Source of the DNA: Microbacterium forte
GTDB taxonomy: Bacteria; Actinomycetota; Actinomycetes; Actinomycetales; Microbacteriaceae
Length of the DNA stretch: 64,000 bases
Assembly (NCBI RefSeq): GCF_031885415.1
Contig: NZ_CP116871.1
Coordinates: 1,922,001 to 1,986,000 of the forward strand
Reading direction: 5' to 3'
Positions 54,495-62,574 of this stretch are shown in pieces. The notes under the pieces are model-generated. The model was not told the origin of the DNA, made no database searches, and saw only the letters and a program-made list of their open reading frames with translations. The position numbers and the translations under genes are program-made. How positions within the stretch are numbered: position 1 is the first letter of the stretch; every line of letters starts with the position of its first letter.

Positions 54495-55802
54495 TCACCA
54501 GCGACCGTGCCGGCGCTCCCAGTCCTCTTCGATGGTGCGACGACGACCCGCGATCCACCCGGCGGGGATCACCGCGATCAGAACGCCGACGAGAAGCCAG
54601 AGCGGGATCTGCCAGCTGTCGGTCATGTCGTGCAGCAGACCGATCAACAGCGGGAACACCGCGGCGACCGCGTATCCGATGCTCTGCACGAACCCGCTGA
54701 GCGCCACGGCGCTCTCCGGCGTGCGCGCGCGGATGCTGAGCAGCACGAGAGCGAGCGGGAACAGCCCTGGCGCGAGGCCGAAGAACACGACCCAGATCGG
54801 CAGCGCCACCGTCGGGAGGAAGATGAATCCGAGGAGTCCGATGAGGCCACAGGCGATCGAGATGACGAACACGGGTCGCGTGGCCTGGAACCGGACGATG
54901 AGGATGGGCACGAGCAGGGAGCACGGCAGACCCATCAGACCGAACAGTGAGAGCAGCAGCCCCGCATTCGCCGGCGTCACCCCACCCACGTCGATCATGA
55001 TCGAGGGCAGCCAGGCGAAGGAGACGTAGGCCAGCGTCGACGACGCCGCGAACACCAGCGCGATGGACCATGCCATCGGCAACCGCCACAGCCGGCCGAA
55101 GACCCGGGGGTTCGCAGGCGTCGTCGCGATCGGGCCGGTCGCCACGGATGCCGCGTCGTACCCGTCGCGCTCGACCTCGGTCGAGGCGGGATCGACGCGT
55201 GTCTGCGCGGCGGCGACGGCATCCGCTCGGCTCGTGACCAGCATCGCCACCCACGGCACCAGAGCGATCGCGGCGAACACGCCCCACAGGCCGAGCGAGA
55301 CCCGCCACCCCGCCGAGTCGGCGAGCGGCACCGCGACGAGCGGCGGCACGAACGTCGACACGGCCATGGTGGTCGAGTACACGGTCATCATCAGACCGAG
55401 TCGATCGGGGAAGTACTTCTTGACCAGAGGCGGCAGCAGCACGTTGCCCGAGCCGACACCCGCGAACACCACGGTCGTCGCGGCGAGCAGCGACGTCGAG
55501 TCGACGGCGAGGCTGCGCAGCAGCAGCCCGGTCGCGATCAGCGCGATCGCGACCACGGCCACGCGCTCGAGCCCGAACCGGCGCTCGAACAGCGGAGTGA
55601 GCAGACCGAAGACGGCGAAGCACACGGGCGGCGCGGCACCGATCAGACCCACGACGACCGACGAGACCGCGAAGTCCTCGGCGACGTGGTCGAGCACCGG
55701 TGACAGGGATGCCACTGCCGAGCGCAACGAGAAGGCGACCAGCACGATGCCGATCAGCGCGAGGGCGCGACCACGCCAGAGCGGCTGCGCACCCGAGGTC
55801 AC
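54495..55802 (-). CDS. MFS transporter, CynX/NimT type, coupled to purF
   Basis: 435 residues, twelve helices with the CynX/NimT family start (VAFSLRSAVASLSPVLDHV) and the loop PPVCFAVFGLLTPLFERRFG. A charged insertion (DPASTEVERDGYDA) lies in the central loop. The GTG at 55802 overlaps the purF stop (GTGA), so it is translated together with purM-purF. The link with purine synthesis makes a nucleobase or pathway-related export/import role plausible, though family members transport cyanate, nitroimidazoles and other small anions. Confidence 0.85.
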   Translation of the reverse strand: MTSGAQPLWRGRALALIGIVLVAFSLRSAVASLSPVLDHVAEDFAVSSVVVGLIGAAPPVCFAVFGLLTPLFERRFGLERVAVVAIALIATGLLLRSLAVDSTSLLAATTVVFAGVGSGNVLLPPLVKKYFPDRLGLMMTVYSTTMAVSTFVPPLVAVPLADSAGWRVSLGLWGVFAAIALVPWVAMLVTSRADAVAAAQTRVDPASTEVERDGYDAASVATGPIATTPANPRVFGRLWRLPMAWSIALVFAASSTLAYVSFAWLPSIMIDVGGVTPANAGLLLSLFGLMGLPCSLLVPILIVRFQATRPVFVISIACGLIGLLGFIFLPTVALPIWVVFFGLAPGLFPLALVLLSIRARTPESAVALSGFVQSIGYAVAAVFPLLIGLLHDMTDSWQIPLWLLVGVLIAVIPAGWIAGRRRTIEEDWERRHGRW

Positions 55803-57271
55803 GAGGTCTGCGACCCCTCCACCCACGCGAGGTACTCGTCGGAGACCGTGCCGGTGACGTACCGGCCGTCGAAGCAGCTCATGTCGAGATCGTTCAGCAC
55901 GGAGCCCTCGGTGATGGCGGCCTTGAGGTCGTCGACCTCCTGGTAGACCAGGTGGTCGCAGCCCAGCTCGGTGGCGATCTCGGGGATCGTCCGTCCGTGG
56001 GCGATGAGCTCATGGCGCGACGGCATGTTGATGCCGTAGACGTGCGGGTATCGCACGGGCGGCGCGGCAGACGCGAACGTCACCGAGGTGGCACCGGCAT
56101 CCCGGGCCATCTGGATGATCTGCTTCGACGTCGTGCCCCGCACGATCGAATCGTCGATCAGCAGCACGTTCTTGCCCTGGAACTCGGTCGACATCGCGTT
56201 CAGCTTCTGACGCACGCTCTTCTTGCGCACGGCCTGGCCGGGCATGATGAAGGTGCGGCCGACGTAGCGGTTCTTGTAGAAGCCCTCGCGGTATTCGATG
56301 CCCAGCTTGCGGGCGACCTCCATGGCCGCGGGGCGAGACGAATCGGGGATCGGCATGACGACGTCGATCTTGTCCATCGGCACGTGCTTGGCGATCGTGT
56401 CGGCGAGCTTGTCGCCCATGCGCAGACGCGACTCGTAGACGGAGACGCCGTTCATGACCGAGTCGGGACGAGCGAGGTAGACGTACTCGAACGCGCACGG
56501 CGCGAGCACGGGATCCTCGGCGCACTGCCGGCTGTGCAGTTCGCCCTCGTTGGTGATGAAGATCGCCTCGCCGGGCTCGACCTCGCGGACCACCTCGTAG
56601 TCGGCGTTCTCGAGCACTAGCGACTCGCTCGCGACGACCCATTCGTCGCGGCCTTCCGCGCCAGGGACGGTCGAGGGGCGACGACCGAGGATGAGGGGGC
56701 GGATGCCGAACGGGTCGCGGAACGCGAGCAGACCGTAGCCCGCGATCACGGCGATGACGGCATAGGCGCCCTCGATGCGCTCATGCGTGCGCTCGACGGC
56801 CTCGAACACCCGCTCGGCGTCGAGGTCGACCGTCGACGTCGTGTTCTGCAGTTCGCCGGCGAGCACGTTGAGCAGCAGCTCGGTGTCACTCGAGGAGTTG
56901 AGGTGACGGCGGTCGCGCTGGGCCATGTCGGCCGTGAGCTCGCGCGTGTTCGTCAGGTTGCCGTTGTGGATGAGGATGATGCCGTACGGCGCGTTCACGT
57001 AGAACGGCTGCATCTCCTCTTCGTTCGACGCCGTGCCCTTGGTCGCATAGCGCACGTGACCGAGCCCGACGTTCCCGAGGAGCCCGCGCATGTCGCGGGT
57101 GCGGAACGCCTCGCGGACCATGCCCTGCGCCTTGGCGTTGTGCATGACGCCGTTCGCCTCAGCTGTCGCGATTCCCGTCGCATCCTGGCCGCGGTGCTGC
57201 AGCAGCAGGAGTGCGTCGTAGATGTCCTGATTGACCGGGGCAGAGCCCACCATTCCGACGATGCCGCACAT
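55799..57271 (-). CDS. purF: Amidophosphoribosyltransferase
   Basis: 490 residues. The Ntn glutaminase domain starts directly with MCGIVGMVG, so the nucleophile is Cys2 and no propeptide has to be cut. The PRPP site is VLLIDDSIVRGTTS in the C-terminal phosphoribosyltransferase domain. It makes phosphoribosylamine from PRPP and glutamine, the first committed step of purine synthesis. It lies 6 bp after purM, and its stop overlaps the MFS gene. Confidence 0.96.
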   Translation of the reverse strand: MCGIVGMVGSAPVNQDIYDALLLLQHRGQDATGIATAEANGVMHNAKAQGMVREAFRTRDMRGLLGNVGLGHVRYATKGTASNEEEMQPFYVNAPYGIILIHNGNLTNTRELTADMAQRDRRHLNSSSDTELLLNVLAGELQNTTSTVDLDAERVFEAVERTHERIEGAYAVIAVIAGYGLLAFRDPFGIRPLILGRRPSTVPGAEGRDEWVVASESLVLENADYEVVREVEPGEAIFITNEGELHSRQCAEDPVLAPCAFEYVYLARPDSVMNGVSVYESRLRMGDKLADTIAKHVPMDKIDVVMPIPDSSRPAAMEVARKLGIEYREGFYKNRYVGRTFIMPGQAVRKKSVRQKLNAMSTEFQGKNVLLIDDSIVRGTTSKQIIQMARDAGATSVTFASAAPPVRYPHVYGINMPSRHELIAHGRTIPEIATELGCDHLVYQEVDDLKAAITEGSVLNDLDMSCFDGRYVTGTVSDEYLAWVEGSQTS

Positions 57272-57277
57272 GGGCTC

Positions 57278-58408
57278 TTACTTCGCTCCGTCCGCATAGG
57301 CGCCGACCAGGCGCACTGCTCCACCGTCGACGCCCTTGGCGCCCTGTTCGAACTCTCCTGCCGGACGCGCGCCGAAGCCCACGGTTCCGACCTGCCACGC
57401 GGGCATGCCGTCTGCCGCGAGCGCCGCGATGGCGGCATCCTTCTTGTCGGCCGCGACGATCGCAAGGAATCCGATGCCGAGGTTCCAGGTGCCCTCGGCG
57501 GATTCCAGCGTCGACCCTGCGATGTCGCTGAGCACGCGGAAGACCGGGCTCGGCGACCACGTGCTGCGGTCGACCTCGGCCCAGCTGCCCTGCGGGAGCA
57601 CACGGGCGAGGTTGGCCGCGATGCCGCCGCCGGTGACGTGGCTGAGCGAGTGCACTCCGCCCGCGCCCGTCGCGCCGCCGAGCTGCTCGATCAGACGAAG
57701 CAGCGGAAGCGTGTAGAGGCGCGTCGGCTCGAGAAGAGCCTCACCCCAGGTCTTGCCGAAGTCGGCGGCGTTGTCGCCGTAGCCGATTCCGGCGTTCGTG
57801 ACGATGTGGCGCACGAGCGAGTAGCCGTTGGAGTGCAGTCCGCTGGACTCGACGGCGAGCACGACGTCGCCGTCCTGCACGCGGTCGGCCCCCAGGATGC
57901 CGTCGGCCTCGACGACTCCGGTCGCGGCGCCTGCCACGTCGTAGTCGCGCGGGCCGAGGAGCCCGGGGTGCTCTGCGGTCTCGCCGCCGATGAGCGCGGT
58001 GCCGGTGGCGGTGCACGCCTCGGCGATGCCGCGCACGATGTCGGCGATGCGCTGCGGGAAGACCTTGCCGCAGGCGATGTAGTCGGTCATGAAGAGCGGC
58101 TTCGCGCCCACCACGACGATGTCGTCGACCACCATGCCGACGAGGTCCTGGCCGATCGTGTCGTGCTTGTCGATGGCCTGCGCGATGGCGACCTTCGTGC
58201 CGACGCCGTCTGTGCTGGTCGCGAGCAGCGGGCGACGGAAGTCGCGCAGCGCACTCGCGTCGAACAGTCCGGCGAAGCCGCCGACACCGCCGAGCACTTC
58301 AGGGCCGTGCGTAGCGCGCACGGAAGACTTCATCAGCTCGACGGCGAGATCGCCTGCAGCGGTATCGACGCCGGCTTCGGAATAGGGATTGGTGGGGGAG
58401 GCAGCCAC
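57278..58408 (-). CDS. purM: Phosphoribosylformylglycinamidine cyclo-ligase
   Basis: 376 residues with the PurM/AIR synthetase fold: YSEAGVDTAAGDLAVELM, TDGVGTKVAIAQAIDKHDTIGQDLV, and GGETAEHPGLL. It closes the imidazole ring to form AIR in purine synthesis. The GTG at 58408 has TAGGCT ending 6 nt upstream; the GGAGG that touches the start is too close to be an effective ribosome site, so a leaderless start is preferred. First gene of the purM-purF-MFS unit. Confidence 0.95.
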   Translation of the reverse strand: MAASPTNPYSEAGVDTAAGDLAVELMKSSVRATHGPEVLGGVGGFAGLFDASALRDFRRPLLATSTDGVGTKVAIAQAIDKHDTIGQDLVGMVVDDIVVVGAKPLFMTDYIACGKVFPQRIADIVRGIAEACTATGTALIGGETAEHPGLLGPRDYDVAGAATGVVEADGILGADRVQDGDVVLAVESSGLHSNGYSLVRHIVTNAGIGYGDNAADFGKTWGEALLEPTRLYTLPLLRLIEQLGGATGAGGVHSLSHVTGGGIAANLARVLPQGSWAEVDRSTWSPSPVFRVLSDIAGSTLESAEGTWNLGIGFLAIVAADKKDAAIAALAADGMPAWQVGTVGFGARPAGEFEQGAKGVDGGAVRLVGAYADGAK

Positions 58409-58414
58409 ACCTCC

Positions 58415-58420
58415 AGCCTA
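58415..58420 (-). promoter_or_regulatory. -10 hexamer TAGGCT, leaderless pattern (purM)
   Basis: Reverse-strand TAGGCT ends 6 nt before the GTG at 58408. Confidence 0.5.
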
Positions 58421-58458
58421 CCGCCCGCGGGGCCCTCCTCTCCCCGCCCGCGATCTCC

Positions 58459-58464
58459 TACGAT
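58459..58464 (+). promoter_or_regulatory. -10 hexamer TACGAT, leaderless pattern (58471 gene)
   Basis: TACGAT ends 6 nt before the ATG at 58471; together with the purM hexamer it makes a compact divergent promoter of about 60 bp. Confidence 0.5.
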
Positions 58465-58470
58465 GGGGCC

Positions 58471-59103
58471 ATGGCCGACAAGCCGCAGTGGTTGATCCGC
58501 GAGGATGCGAGCGTTCCAGTGCTCGTCGCGCTCGCGCTGCGTCAATCCCTCGGCATCCGGGCCCCCGAAGACCTGCCGAGCCTGCGCGATCTGCCCGTCA
58601 GAGCGCCGGATGCCGTCGAGGTGACGCCCGAGCTCGAGAAGCAGTGGCGCGACTTCTGGGACATGACGGTCGAACCTCGGGCGCACCCCTCCGGCGTGCC
58701 GCTCGAGCTCGTCGACGGCTTCGACACGCTCGTGGCCCTGCCTGCGACCGGTGCCGAGCAGCTCGCCGACGCGATCGCGCCGCACGCGGAGTCGGCGATG
58801 CACTTCGCCCGCGTCGCGCACGACCGCTACGTCGCGTCGATCCGCAGCTCGATGGCGAGCCGGTCGGGCAACGGCAACATCGGCGGCGAGGCGTACCGTG
58901 CCTATGCGAGCGCGATCGCCGAGTTCGAGCGCGAGATCGGGCGCCGAGCGCATTCGTTCGAACTCAACGTGCAGGTGCTGCCGTTCTCGCAGCGGGGGAT
59001 CTGGTGGATCGGCGCTCTCACGGTCGCGGTGACCGACGGGCTGCGCCGCGACGTGGTGTCGTTCGACGCGGCGATCCGGCCGATCATCGCAGAGCTGGCC
59101 TGA
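58471..59103 (+). CDS. Conserved-looking hypothetical protein
   Basis: 210 residues, soluble, no signal peptide. It is rich in Ala, Glu and Asp with alternating helices; the C-terminal part has FELNVQVLPFSQRGIWWIGALTVAV, which could be one hydrophobic strand-helix. I do not recognise a family or catalytic motif. ATG at 58471 with TACGAT 6 nt upstream. Codon use is like that of its neighbours. It is divergent from purM across a 62-bp gap. Confidence 0.75.
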   Translation: MADKPQWLIREDASVPVLVALALRQSLGIRAPEDLPSLRDLPVRAPDAVEVTPELEKQWRDFWDMTVEPRAHPSGVPLELVDGFDTLVALPATGAEQLADAIAPHAESAMHFARVAHDRYVASIRSSMASRSGNGNIGGEAYRAYASAIAEFEREIGRRAHSFELNVQVLPFSQRGIWWIGALTVAVTDGLRRDVVSFDAAIRPIIAELA

Positions 59104-59128
59104 CGCGGCCTGCTGCGCACCGACCGGG

Positions 59129-59443
59129 TCAGTCGTTCTCGATGATCGTCTCGTGCTCGACCGTGACGACGTGATCATGGCGGCGGGCGAGCCGCTCGAG
59201 GATCAGCGCGACGATGCTCGCGAGGGCGAAGCCGATCGGCACCGTCCACAGCAGAAGGAACCCGAACACCTGCCCTGGCGGGTAGACGACGCCGACCGCG
59301 TCGGAGGGTTCGTAACTGCCCATCATCGTCAGGATGCCGGCGGCGATGATGCCGAGCACGACGCCGATGCCCATGAACACGCCGAAGCGCGGCACGCGGC
59401 GGACGGTCGCCTCGACCGTCTGGGAGGAATCGTGGGAGGACAT
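59129..59443 (-). CDS. Small membrane protein with two helices
   Basis: 104 residues: polar start, two hydrophobic helices (about residues 22-42 and 60-83), then ERLARRHDHVVTVEHETIIEND. No family recognised. The ATG at 59443 has GAGAAT 6 nt upstream, a possible degenerate -10. Convergent with the 58471 gene. Confidence 0.7.
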   Translation of the reverse strand: MSSHDSSQTVEATVRRVPRFGVFMGIGVVLGIIAAGILTMMGSYEPSDAVGVVYPPGQVFGFLLLWTVPIGFALASIVALILERLARRHDHVVTVEHETIIEND

Positions 59444-59566
59444 GCATCCATTCTCCCACCGTTGCCTGTGGGTCGCTCCCCCGTCTTCCGAGCATCTCGA
59501 CGTCGCTCTGGTGGGGCCCTCGACCTGAGGGTCCTGCGGGCGCTCAGGGTGCTGCGAGTGCTGCGG

Positions 59567-59938
59567 TCAGGGACGCAGCGGCAGGACGTCCGAGAGGTCC
59601 GCGCGGGTGCCCGATGCGCTCACCCGGCCCGAGCCCGCGGCATCCGCCCAGTGCTCCGTGCCCGTGGCGACGGCGATCCAGGTCGCCGGGTCCATCTCGA
59701 CGACGTTCGGCGGGGTTCCGCGCGTATGCCGAGGGCCCTGGATCACCTGCACGGCGCCGAACGGCGGCACTCGCACCTCGACGCTGTTGCCCGGAGCCTT
59801 CTCGTCGAGCAGCTGCAGCAGATAGCGCACGGCAGTGGCGAGCGGGGTGCGCTGCGGCTTCTCGCCCGCGGCATCCGCTCTCCTGACCTCATCGAGCGCC
59901 GCGCGGCCATCGATGATGTCGATCTTCCTGGAGGGCAT
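59567..59938 (-). CDS. Sterol-carrier-family-like protein
   Basis: 123 residues resembling the short actinobacterial SCP-like proteins (LATAVRYLLQLLDEKAPGNSVEVRVPPFGAVQV, NVVEMDPATWIAVATG). They are found next to purine genes in many actinobacteria and have unknown function. ATG at 59938 with TACCCT ending 6 nt upstream. Divergent from the Nudix gene with 64 bp between. Confidence 0.8.
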   Translation of the reverse strand: MPSRKIDIIDGRAALDEVRRADAAGEKPQRTPLATAVRYLLQLLDEKAPGNSVEVRVPPFGAVQVIQGPRHTRGTPPNVVEMDPATWIAVATGTEHWADAAGSGRVSASGTRADLSDVLPLRP

Positions 59939-59944
59939 GGGAAC

Positions 59945-59950
59945 AGGGTA
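59945..59950 (-). promoter_or_regulatory. -10 hexamer TACCCT, leaderless pattern (SCP-like)
   Basis: Reverse-strand TACCCT ends 6 nt before the ATG at 59938. Confidence 0.5.
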
Positions 59951-59989
59951 CGCCGAGCGCAGCACTGCCCTGGAGGCTCTTCGCAGGCA

Positions 59990-59995
59990 TAGGCT
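59990..59995 (+). promoter_or_regulatory. -10 hexamer TAGGCT, leaderless pattern (Nudix)
   Basis: TAGGCT ends 7 nt before the ATG at 60003. Confidence 0.5.
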
Positions 59996-60002
59996 CGAGG
60001 CG

Positions 60003-60683
60003 ATGAGCCAGAATCCCGACACCCTGCACGGCGCGAGAGCCGAGCTGCTCGCCGCGGCGAAGCGCAGTGAGGGCTGGACGGGGCCTGTGCCACCGGTCGA
60101 CGGCAGCGCGCATCCGGCGTCCGTGCTCGTGCTGTTCGGCAAGCTCGACAGCACCCCGGCTCAGACCGACGCCACGACCATGGCCGCCGACCTCGACGTG
60201 CTGCTGCAGCGCCGAGCGGCCACGCTGTCGTCGCACCCCGGCCAGGTGTCGTTCCCCGGCGGCCGGGCCGAGGATGCGGATGCGGATGCCGTCGCCACCG
60301 CCCTGCGCGAGGCCGAAGAGGAGACCGGTCTCGACCCGGCCGGCGTCGAGATCCTCGCCACTCTTGCCGAGATCCCGCTCGCCGCGAGCAACCACATGGT
60401 CACCCCCGTGCTCGGCTGGTGGCGTTCGCCATCGCGCGTCGCGGCCGTGGATCACGCCGAGACGGTCGACGTGTTCCGTGTGCCCGTGGCACAGCTGCTC
60501 GACCCCAAGACCCGGTTCACATCGACCATTCACCGCATGGGTCGCACCTGGAAGGGGCCGGCGTTCGACGTCGACGGCACGATCGTGTGGGGTTTCACGG
60601 CGATGGTGCTCGATGCGCTGTTCGACGCCGCAGGCTGGACCATGCCGTGGGACCGGTCGGCGGAGCGCCCGGTCGAGCTCTGA
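60003..60683 (+). CDS. Nudix hydrolase, CoA-pyrophosphatase type
   Basis: 226 residues. The Nudix box is GGRAEDADADAVATALREAEEETGL in the spacing G-x5-E-x7-REAxEExG, preceded by HPGQVSFPGG, the signature of the CoA/acyl-CoA pyrophosphatase subgroup (NudL/PCD1). It should cleave CoA or its oxidised forms to 3',5'-ADP and phosphopantetheine. ATG at 60003 with TAGGCT 7 nt upstream. Confidence 0.9.
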   Translation: MSQNPDTLHGARAELLAAAKRSEGWTGPVPPVDGSAHPASVLVLFGKLDSTPAQTDATTMAADLDVLLQRRAATLSSHPGQVSFPGGRAEDADADAVATALREAEEETGLDPAGVEILATLAEIPLAASNHMVTPVLGWWRSPSRVAAVDHAETVDVFRVPVAQLLDPKTRFTSTIHRMGRTWKGPAFDVDGTIVWGFTAMVLDALFDAAGWTMPWDRSAERPVEL

Positions 60684-60718
60684 GCCGCAACCCGCCGAAA
60701 CGCGCGCGTCCGCCTCGG

Positions 60719-60724
60719 TAGTCT
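60719..60724 (+). promoter_or_regulatory. -10 hexamer TAGTCT, leaderless pattern (purD)
   Basis: TAGTCT ends 6 nt before the GTG at 60731. Confidence 0.5.
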
Positions 60725-60730
60725 GGACGG

Positions 60731-62008
60731 GTGAAGATTCTCGTCCTCGGTTCCGGTGCCCGTGAGCACGCGATCATCCTCGCCCTGCGAGCAGAGACCG
60801 CGGAGCACGAGATCTTCGTCGCCCCCGGCAACGCCGGGATCGCGCAGGACGCGACGCCCGTCACCCTCGACATGCTCGACGGCGCCGCGGTGACCTCCTT
60901 CGCCAACGAGCACGCCGTCGACCTCGTGGTGGTCGGCCCGGAGGCCCCGCTGGTCGCCGGTGTCGCCGATGTGCTGCGCGCGCACGGTATTCCCGTGTTC
61001 GGCCCCGGCAAGGCTGCGGCGCAGCTCGAGGGATCCAAGTCGTTCGCCAAGCGGATCATGGATGCGGCCGGCGTGCCCACCGGACGAGCGGTGCGCGCCA
61101 CCACGACCGCCCAGGTCGAGGCCGCGTTCGACGACCTCGGAGCCCCCCATGTGGTGAAGGCCGATGGACTGGCGGCAGGCAAGGGCGTCATCGTGACGTC
61201 CGACCGCGCCGAGGCGCTCGCGCACGCCGAGCACTATCTGCCCTCGGGCCCCGTGCTCATCGAGGAGTTCCTCTCGGGCCCCGAGGTCTCGCTGTTCTTC
61301 CTGAGCGACGGCGACACCGTGCGGGCGCTCAGCCCCGCGCAGGACTTCAAGCGTGCGCTCGACGGCGACGCAGGTCCCAACACCGGGGGCATGGGCGCAT
61401 ACTCGCCGCTGCCGTGGCTGGCCGACCAGTTCGGCAGCGAGCAGGCCTTCGTCGAAGAGGTCACCCGAGATGTCGCCCTGCCCGTGATCCGTCAGCTCGA
61501 CGAGGAGGGCACCCCGTTCATCGGCCTGCTCTACGCCGGGCTCATCCTGACTCCCGCCGGTGTGCGCGTGATCGAGTTCAACGCCCGCTTCGGCGACCCC
61601 GAGACCCAGATCGTGCTGCCTCGTCTCGTGACGCCGCTGTCGGAGCTGCTGTTCGCCGCGGCATCCGGCACTCTCGAAGACCAGCCCGAGCCGGTCTTCA
61701 GCGACGATGTCGCCATCACCGTCGTCCTGGCCAGCGAGGGCTATCCCGAGGCTCCGCAGACCGGTCGCCCGATCGAAGGCCTGGCCGACGCCGCGGCCGT
61801 CGAGGGCGTGCGTCTCGTGCACGCTGCGACCGCGAGCCCCGATGCACCCGGCGGCTCGCTGATCGCCACCGGTGGGCGCGTGCTGAACGTCGTCGCTGTG
61901 GCATCGGACTTCCGCACCGCGCGCGACCGGGCATACGAGGCCATCGGCCGCATCACTCTCGAGGGTTCGCACTTCCGCACCGACATCGCGGCCCGCGTCG
62001 CGGAGTAG
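60731..62008 (+). CDS. purD: Phosphoribosylamine--glycine ligase
   Basis: 425 residues with the ATP-grasp fold: LVLGSGAREHAIILAL at the N-terminus, VVKADGLAAGKGVIV in the nucleotide loop, and EFNARFGDPETQIVLPRL for metal and ATP contact. It joins glycine to phosphoribosylamine, the second step of purine synthesis, directly after PurF. GTG at 60731 with TAGTCT 6 nt upstream. Separate from the purM-purF unit. Confidence 0.96.
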   Translation: MKILVLGSGAREHAIILALRAETAEHEIFVAPGNAGIAQDATPVTLDMLDGAAVTSFANEHAVDLVVVGPEAPLVAGVADVLRAHGIPVFGPGKAAAQLEGSKSFAKRIMDAAGVPTGRAVRATTTAQVEAAFDDLGAPHVVKADGLAAGKGVIVTSDRAEALAHAEHYLPSGPVLIEEFLSGPEVSLFFLSDGDTVRALSPAQDFKRALDGDAGPNTGGMGAYSPLPWLADQFGSEQAFVEEVTRDVALPVIRQLDEEGTPFIGLLYAGLILTPAGVRVIEFNARFGDPETQIVLPRLVTPLSELLFAAASGTLEDQPEPVFSDDVAITVVLASEGYPEAPQTGRPIEGLADAAAVEGVRLVHAATASPDAPGGSLIATGGRVLNVVAVASDFRTARDRAYEAIGRITLEGSHFRTDIAARVAE

Positions 62009-62071
62009 CTCGACCCTTCGTCGTTTTCCTGCCGACTCGCGCAGGTACTCCGCCATTCCGGACGTGGACTC

Positions 62072-62100
62072 TTGACACCGAGAACTTTCTTCAAGAAAGT
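62072..62100 (+). promoter_or_regulatory. Promoter with 17-bp palindrome before HxlR gene
   Basis: TTGACA (62072-62077) is a perfect -35. ACTTTCTTCAAGAAAGT (62084-62100) is a perfect 8+1+8 palindrome that covers the spacer and the place of the -10 (GAAAGT, ending 6 nt before the ATG). A dimeric regulator, most simply the HxlR protein, would occlude the promoter. Confidence 0.75.
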
Positions 62101-62106
62101 GACTGG

Positions 62107-62574
62107 ATGCCGCTCCGCTCCGACTGGTCGACAGCCACGTGTCCGATCGCCCGCTCCGCCGATGTGCTCGCCGACCCGTGGGTGCTTCTGATCCTGCGCG
62201 AGCTGTTCTCGGGTCGCACCCGCTTCGATGAGCTGCGCGACGCCACGGGAGCCGCCGACTCCGTGCTCGCCCGGCGCCTCGCCTTGATGACCGAGGCGGG
62301 CCTCGTGCGGCGCGACGACGAACGGGGGTATCTCCTGACGGAGGTCGGCCGAGAGACCCTCCCGATCCTCCACGCCTACGCGCGATTCACGCGCGTCACC
62401 GATCCCGACGGCCCCTGGGGGCTGACCGTCGGCTGCGGGCGCTGCGGCGGGCTCGCGGCATCCGCAGACTGGTGCACGACCTGCGCCGCCCCGCTCGACG
62501 CAGACACCACCCGGTGGTCGCGTCGCAGCATGGGCGGCGAGCCGTTCGCGCTCGCATCAGGCACCGCCGCATGA
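62107..62574 (+). CDS. HxlR-family regulator with C-terminal Cys4 motif
   Basis: 155 residues. HxlR winged helix: CPIARSADVLADPWVLLILRELFSGRTRFDELRD ... RRLALMTEAGLVRR. HxlR proteins usually end near residue 110; here an extra C-terminal segment has GCGRCGG and WCTTCAA, two CxxC pairs that look like a zinc ribbon. ATG at 62107 lies 6 bp after the palindrome. The stop overlaps the MFS gene (ATGA). It probably senses a substrate or thiol stress and controls the MFS exporter. Confidence 0.88.
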   Translation: MPLRSDWSTATCPIARSADVLADPWVLLILRELFSGRTRFDELRDATGAADSVLARRLALMTEAGLVRRDDERGYLLTEVGRETLPILHAYARFTRVTDPDGPWGLTVGCGRCGGLAASADWCTTCAAPLDADTTRWSRRSMGGEPFALASGTAA

